Source: an uncultured Oscillospiraceae bacterium
GTDB lineage: Bacteria > Bacillota > Clostridia > Oscillospirales > Oscillospiraceae
Assembly (NCBI GenBank): GCA_905205085.1
Contig: CAJLCG010000100.1
Span: 1-8,090 of the forward strand
Direction of reading: 5' to 3'
Length of the DNA stretch: 8,090 nucleotides
The notes beneath the pieces are model-generated. The model worked only from the letters and a program-made list of their open reading frames with translations, was not told the origin of the DNA and searched no databases. Made by a program: the position numbers and the translations under genes. Position 1 is the stretch's first letter. Each line of letters opens with the position of its first letter. Shown in pieces: positions 6,446-8,090 of this stretch.

Positions 6446-7941
6446 TCCCCACTGCCATCCAGCAGCTCGTGAACTACGGGCTGGACACCGGGCTGATCCT
6501 GCCCGATGACGAGATCTATATCCGCAACCAACTGCTGATGACCATGCAGCTGGACGACTTTACTGCCCCGGAGGGCGAGGTGTGCTATACCGATCTGGAA
6601 AGCATCCTTAAGACTCTCGTGGACGATGCTGTTGCCCGCGGCGTGTGCGCGGACAACTCCACCGCACGCGATCTGTTCGATACCAAGCTGATGGGCGTGC
6701 TGACCCCGCGCCCTAGCATCGTGCGCGCAAACTTCGAGGAGCGGTACGAGAACGAAGGTCCGCAGGCCGCTACCGACTGGTTTTACAAGTTTAGTCAGGA
6801 CACCGATTACATCCGCCGCTACCGCATCAAGCGCGACCTGAAGTGGGTCACCAAGACCGAATACGGTGACTTGGATATCACCATCAACCTGTCCAAGCCG
6901 GAAAAGGACCCCAAGGCCATTGCCGCCGCAAAACTTGCGCCCCAGAGCGCTTACCCCAAGTGCCAGCTGTGCGCGGAGAACGAGGGCTACGCAGGCCGCA
7001 TGAACCACCCCGCGCGCGAGAATCACCGCATCATCCCGCTGACCATCAACGACAGCGCGTGGAATTTGCAGTACAGTCCCTACGTTTACTATAATGAGCA
7101 CTGCATCGTGTTCAACAACCAACACACCCCTATGAAAATCGAGCGGGCAACCTTCCGCAAGCTGCTGGATTTTGTGGGTCTGTTCCCCCACTATTTTGTG
7201 GGCAGCAACGCTGACCTGCCCATCGTGGGCGGCAGCATCCTGAGCCATGACCATTTCCAGGGTGGTCACTACGAATTTGCCATGGCTAAAGCCCCCATTG
7301 AAAAGGCTTGGGTATTCCCCGGCTTTGAGGATGTGGAGGCCGGCATCGTGCACTGGCCCATGAGCTGCATCCGCCTGACCTGTGCGGATGATGCACGCCT
7401 TGTAGAGCTGGCCGATAAGCTGCTGACCGCTTGGCGCGGCTACACCGACGAGAGCTGCTTTATCTTTGCCGAGACCGATGGCGAGCCCCACAACACCATC
7501 ACCCCCATTGCCCGGATGCGGGACGGCAAGTATCAGCTGGATTTGGTGCTGCGCAACAACATCACCACCCCGGAGCATCCGCTGGGTGTGTACCATCCCC
7601 ATGCAAAGCTGCACCACATCAAAAAGGAGAACATCGGCCTCATTGAGGTGATGGGTCTGGCCGTGCTGCCCAGCCGTCTGAAGCAGGAGCTGTTCGACCT
7701 TGCAGATGTGCTGGTGGCGCATCTGCCCACCGCAGAGTACCCCGAAGCCCTGCAAAAGCATGCCGAGTGGGCGGAAGAGATCCTTGCAAAGCACCCGGAG
7801 CTGAACGCAGATAACGTCCACACCATCCTACAGGACGAGGTGGGTCATGTGTTTGCGCAGGTGCTGGCAGATGCCGGTGTGTACAAGCTGGATGAAGCCG
7901 GCCGTGCCGGTTTTGTCCGCTTCCTTGAAAGCGTAAAATAA
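6442..7941 (+). CDS. galT: UDP-glucose--hexose-1-phosphate uridylyltransferase, Firmicutes class II
   Basis: This enzyme transfers UMP from UDP-glucose to galactose-1-phosphate, giving UDP-galactose and glucose-1-phosphate. It is cytoplasmic and the second Leloir step. At 499 residues it has the length of the class II GalT found in Firmicutes, against about 350 for the E. coli type. The active-site motif is ILSHDHFQGG (266-275), the counterpart of the HPH motif of class I enzymes, with His269 and His271. Other class features are CQLCAENEGYAGRMNHPARENHRIIPL (174-200) and NEHCIVFNNQHTPM (218-231). The N-terminal region before residue 170 is the extension specific to class II. GTG is the start, overlapping the galK stop (GTGA) and preceded by AAGGAGGTG, so the two are coupled. 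The gene is intact, ends in TAA and is followed by an intrinsic terminator, making it the last gene of this unit. Confidence 0.96.
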   Translation: MIPTAIQQLVNYGLDTGLILPDDEIYIRNQLLMTMQLDDFTAPEGEVCYTDLESILKTLVDDAVARGVCADNSTARDLFDTKLMGVLTPRPSIVRANFEERYENEGPQAATDWFYKFSQDTDYIRRYRIKRDLKWVTKTEYGDLDITINLSKPEKDPKAIAAAKLAPQSAYPKCQLCAENEGYAGRMNHPARENHRIIPLTINDSAWNLQYSPYVYYNEHCIVFNNQHTPMKIERATFRKLLDFVGLFPHYFVGSNADLPIVGGSILSHDHFQGGHYEFAMAKAPIEKAWVFPGFEDVEAGIVHWPMSCIRLTCADDARLVELADKLLTAWRGYTDESCFIFAETDGEPHNTITPIARMRDGKYQLDLVLRNNITTPEHPLGVYHPHAKLHHIKKENIGLIEVMGLAVLPSRLKQELFDLADVLVAHLPTAEYPEALQKHAEWAEEILAKHPELNADNVHTILQDEVGHVFAQVLADAGVYKLDEAGRAGFVRFLESVK

Positions 7942-7953
7942 ACCATCCCCCCG

Positions 7954-7990
7954 AGGCTGTTGCACATATCATGGCGCAACAGCCTTTTTT
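7954..7990 (+). terminator. Rho-independent terminator of galKT
   Basis: AGGCTGTTGC (7954-7963) pairs perfectly with GCAACAGCCT (7976-7985) around a 12-base loop, and five further T residues follow (a run of six T in all). It begins 13 bases after the galT stop codon, so it ends the galKT transcript. Confidence 0.9.
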
Positions 7991-8090
7991 AGAACACAGC
8001 ATCGCGCAAAAGCGCGCTTTCTTCACTCTCTCCCTGTGAAAAAGTCAGCCGGGAATTGAGGATATAAAAAGGCTTTTGAAAGAAAAAAAT
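7991..8090. other. Intergenic end of the window, no gene seen
   Basis: These 100 bases hold no convincing reading frame on either strand. A short hairpin, CGCGC-AAAA-GCGCG (8003-8016), is followed by a pyrimidine-rich stretch without a clean T run. The last 30 bases turn AT-rich, which could be the approach to a promoter of a gene beyond the window, but no -35/-10 pair with good spacing is complete here. Confidence 0.5.

Noticed and set aside
6271..7821. 516-codon open frame on the minus strand opposite galT and the end of galK
   Set aside because: It is antisense to two clearly functional genes, has no ribosome binding site or recognisable domain, and its low-complexity His/Gln/Val-rich translation is what GC-skewed codons produce on the opposite strand.
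8003..8016. CGCGC-AAAA-GCGCG hairpin after the galKT terminator
   Set aside because: The stem is only 5 bp and is followed by mixed pyrimidines rather than a T run, so a second terminator is not supported.

Overview
The window looks like chromosome of a GC-rich gut-type Firmicute, most likely clostridial (Oscillospiraceae/Ruminococcaceae-like). The support is strong AGGAGG-type ribosome binding sites before nearly every gene, consensus sigma-A promoters, a YtrA-type GntR regulator driving an ABC operon, and the Firmicutes (class II) form of GalT. No rRNA, tRNA, CRISPR array, insertion sequence or phage gene was seen. The genus cannot be fixed from the sequence alone.

Left part (17-3839, minus strand): a five-gene, tightly coupled operon read right to left. 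It encodes a short YtrA-type GntR repressor (TTG start), a six-helix membrane protein, a three-helix membrane protein, an ABC ATPase and an exported protein anchored or secreted by one N-terminal hydrophobic segment. Successive genes overlap by 4 or 23 bases or are 2 bases apart. A perfect-consensus promoter (TTGACA, 17 bp, TATAAT) at 3891-3919 precedes the operon. Two 26-bp imperfect palindromes sharing the same half-site and the same 6-bp gap lie on the promoter core and just downstream. This is a strong case for autoregulation by the GntR protein.

Right part (3983-7990, plus strand): a divergent LacI/GalR-type regulator gene with its own promoter, then galK and galT. The 94-bp gap before galK holds a promoter (TTGAAT, 17 bp, TATACT) and two copies of a TTTAGTAAA palindrome, one of them inside the promoter spacer. 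These are probably the sites through which the LacI-family protein represses galKT. galK and galT overlap by 4 bases, and a strong intrinsic terminator follows galT. GalK phosphorylates galactose and GalT exchanges galactose-1-phosphate with UDP-glucose, so the pair forms the core of the Leloir pathway. galE, galM, a transporter and a glycosidase are not in the window.

Three things deserve a second look: the double operator of the ABC operon with its unassigned membrane and exported components; an apparent three-residue contraction in GalK next to the catalytic Asp; and a change in codon use between the LacI-family gene (no GCA alanine codons) and galK-galT (many), which suggests a mosaic origin. 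The final 100 bases hold no supported gene.
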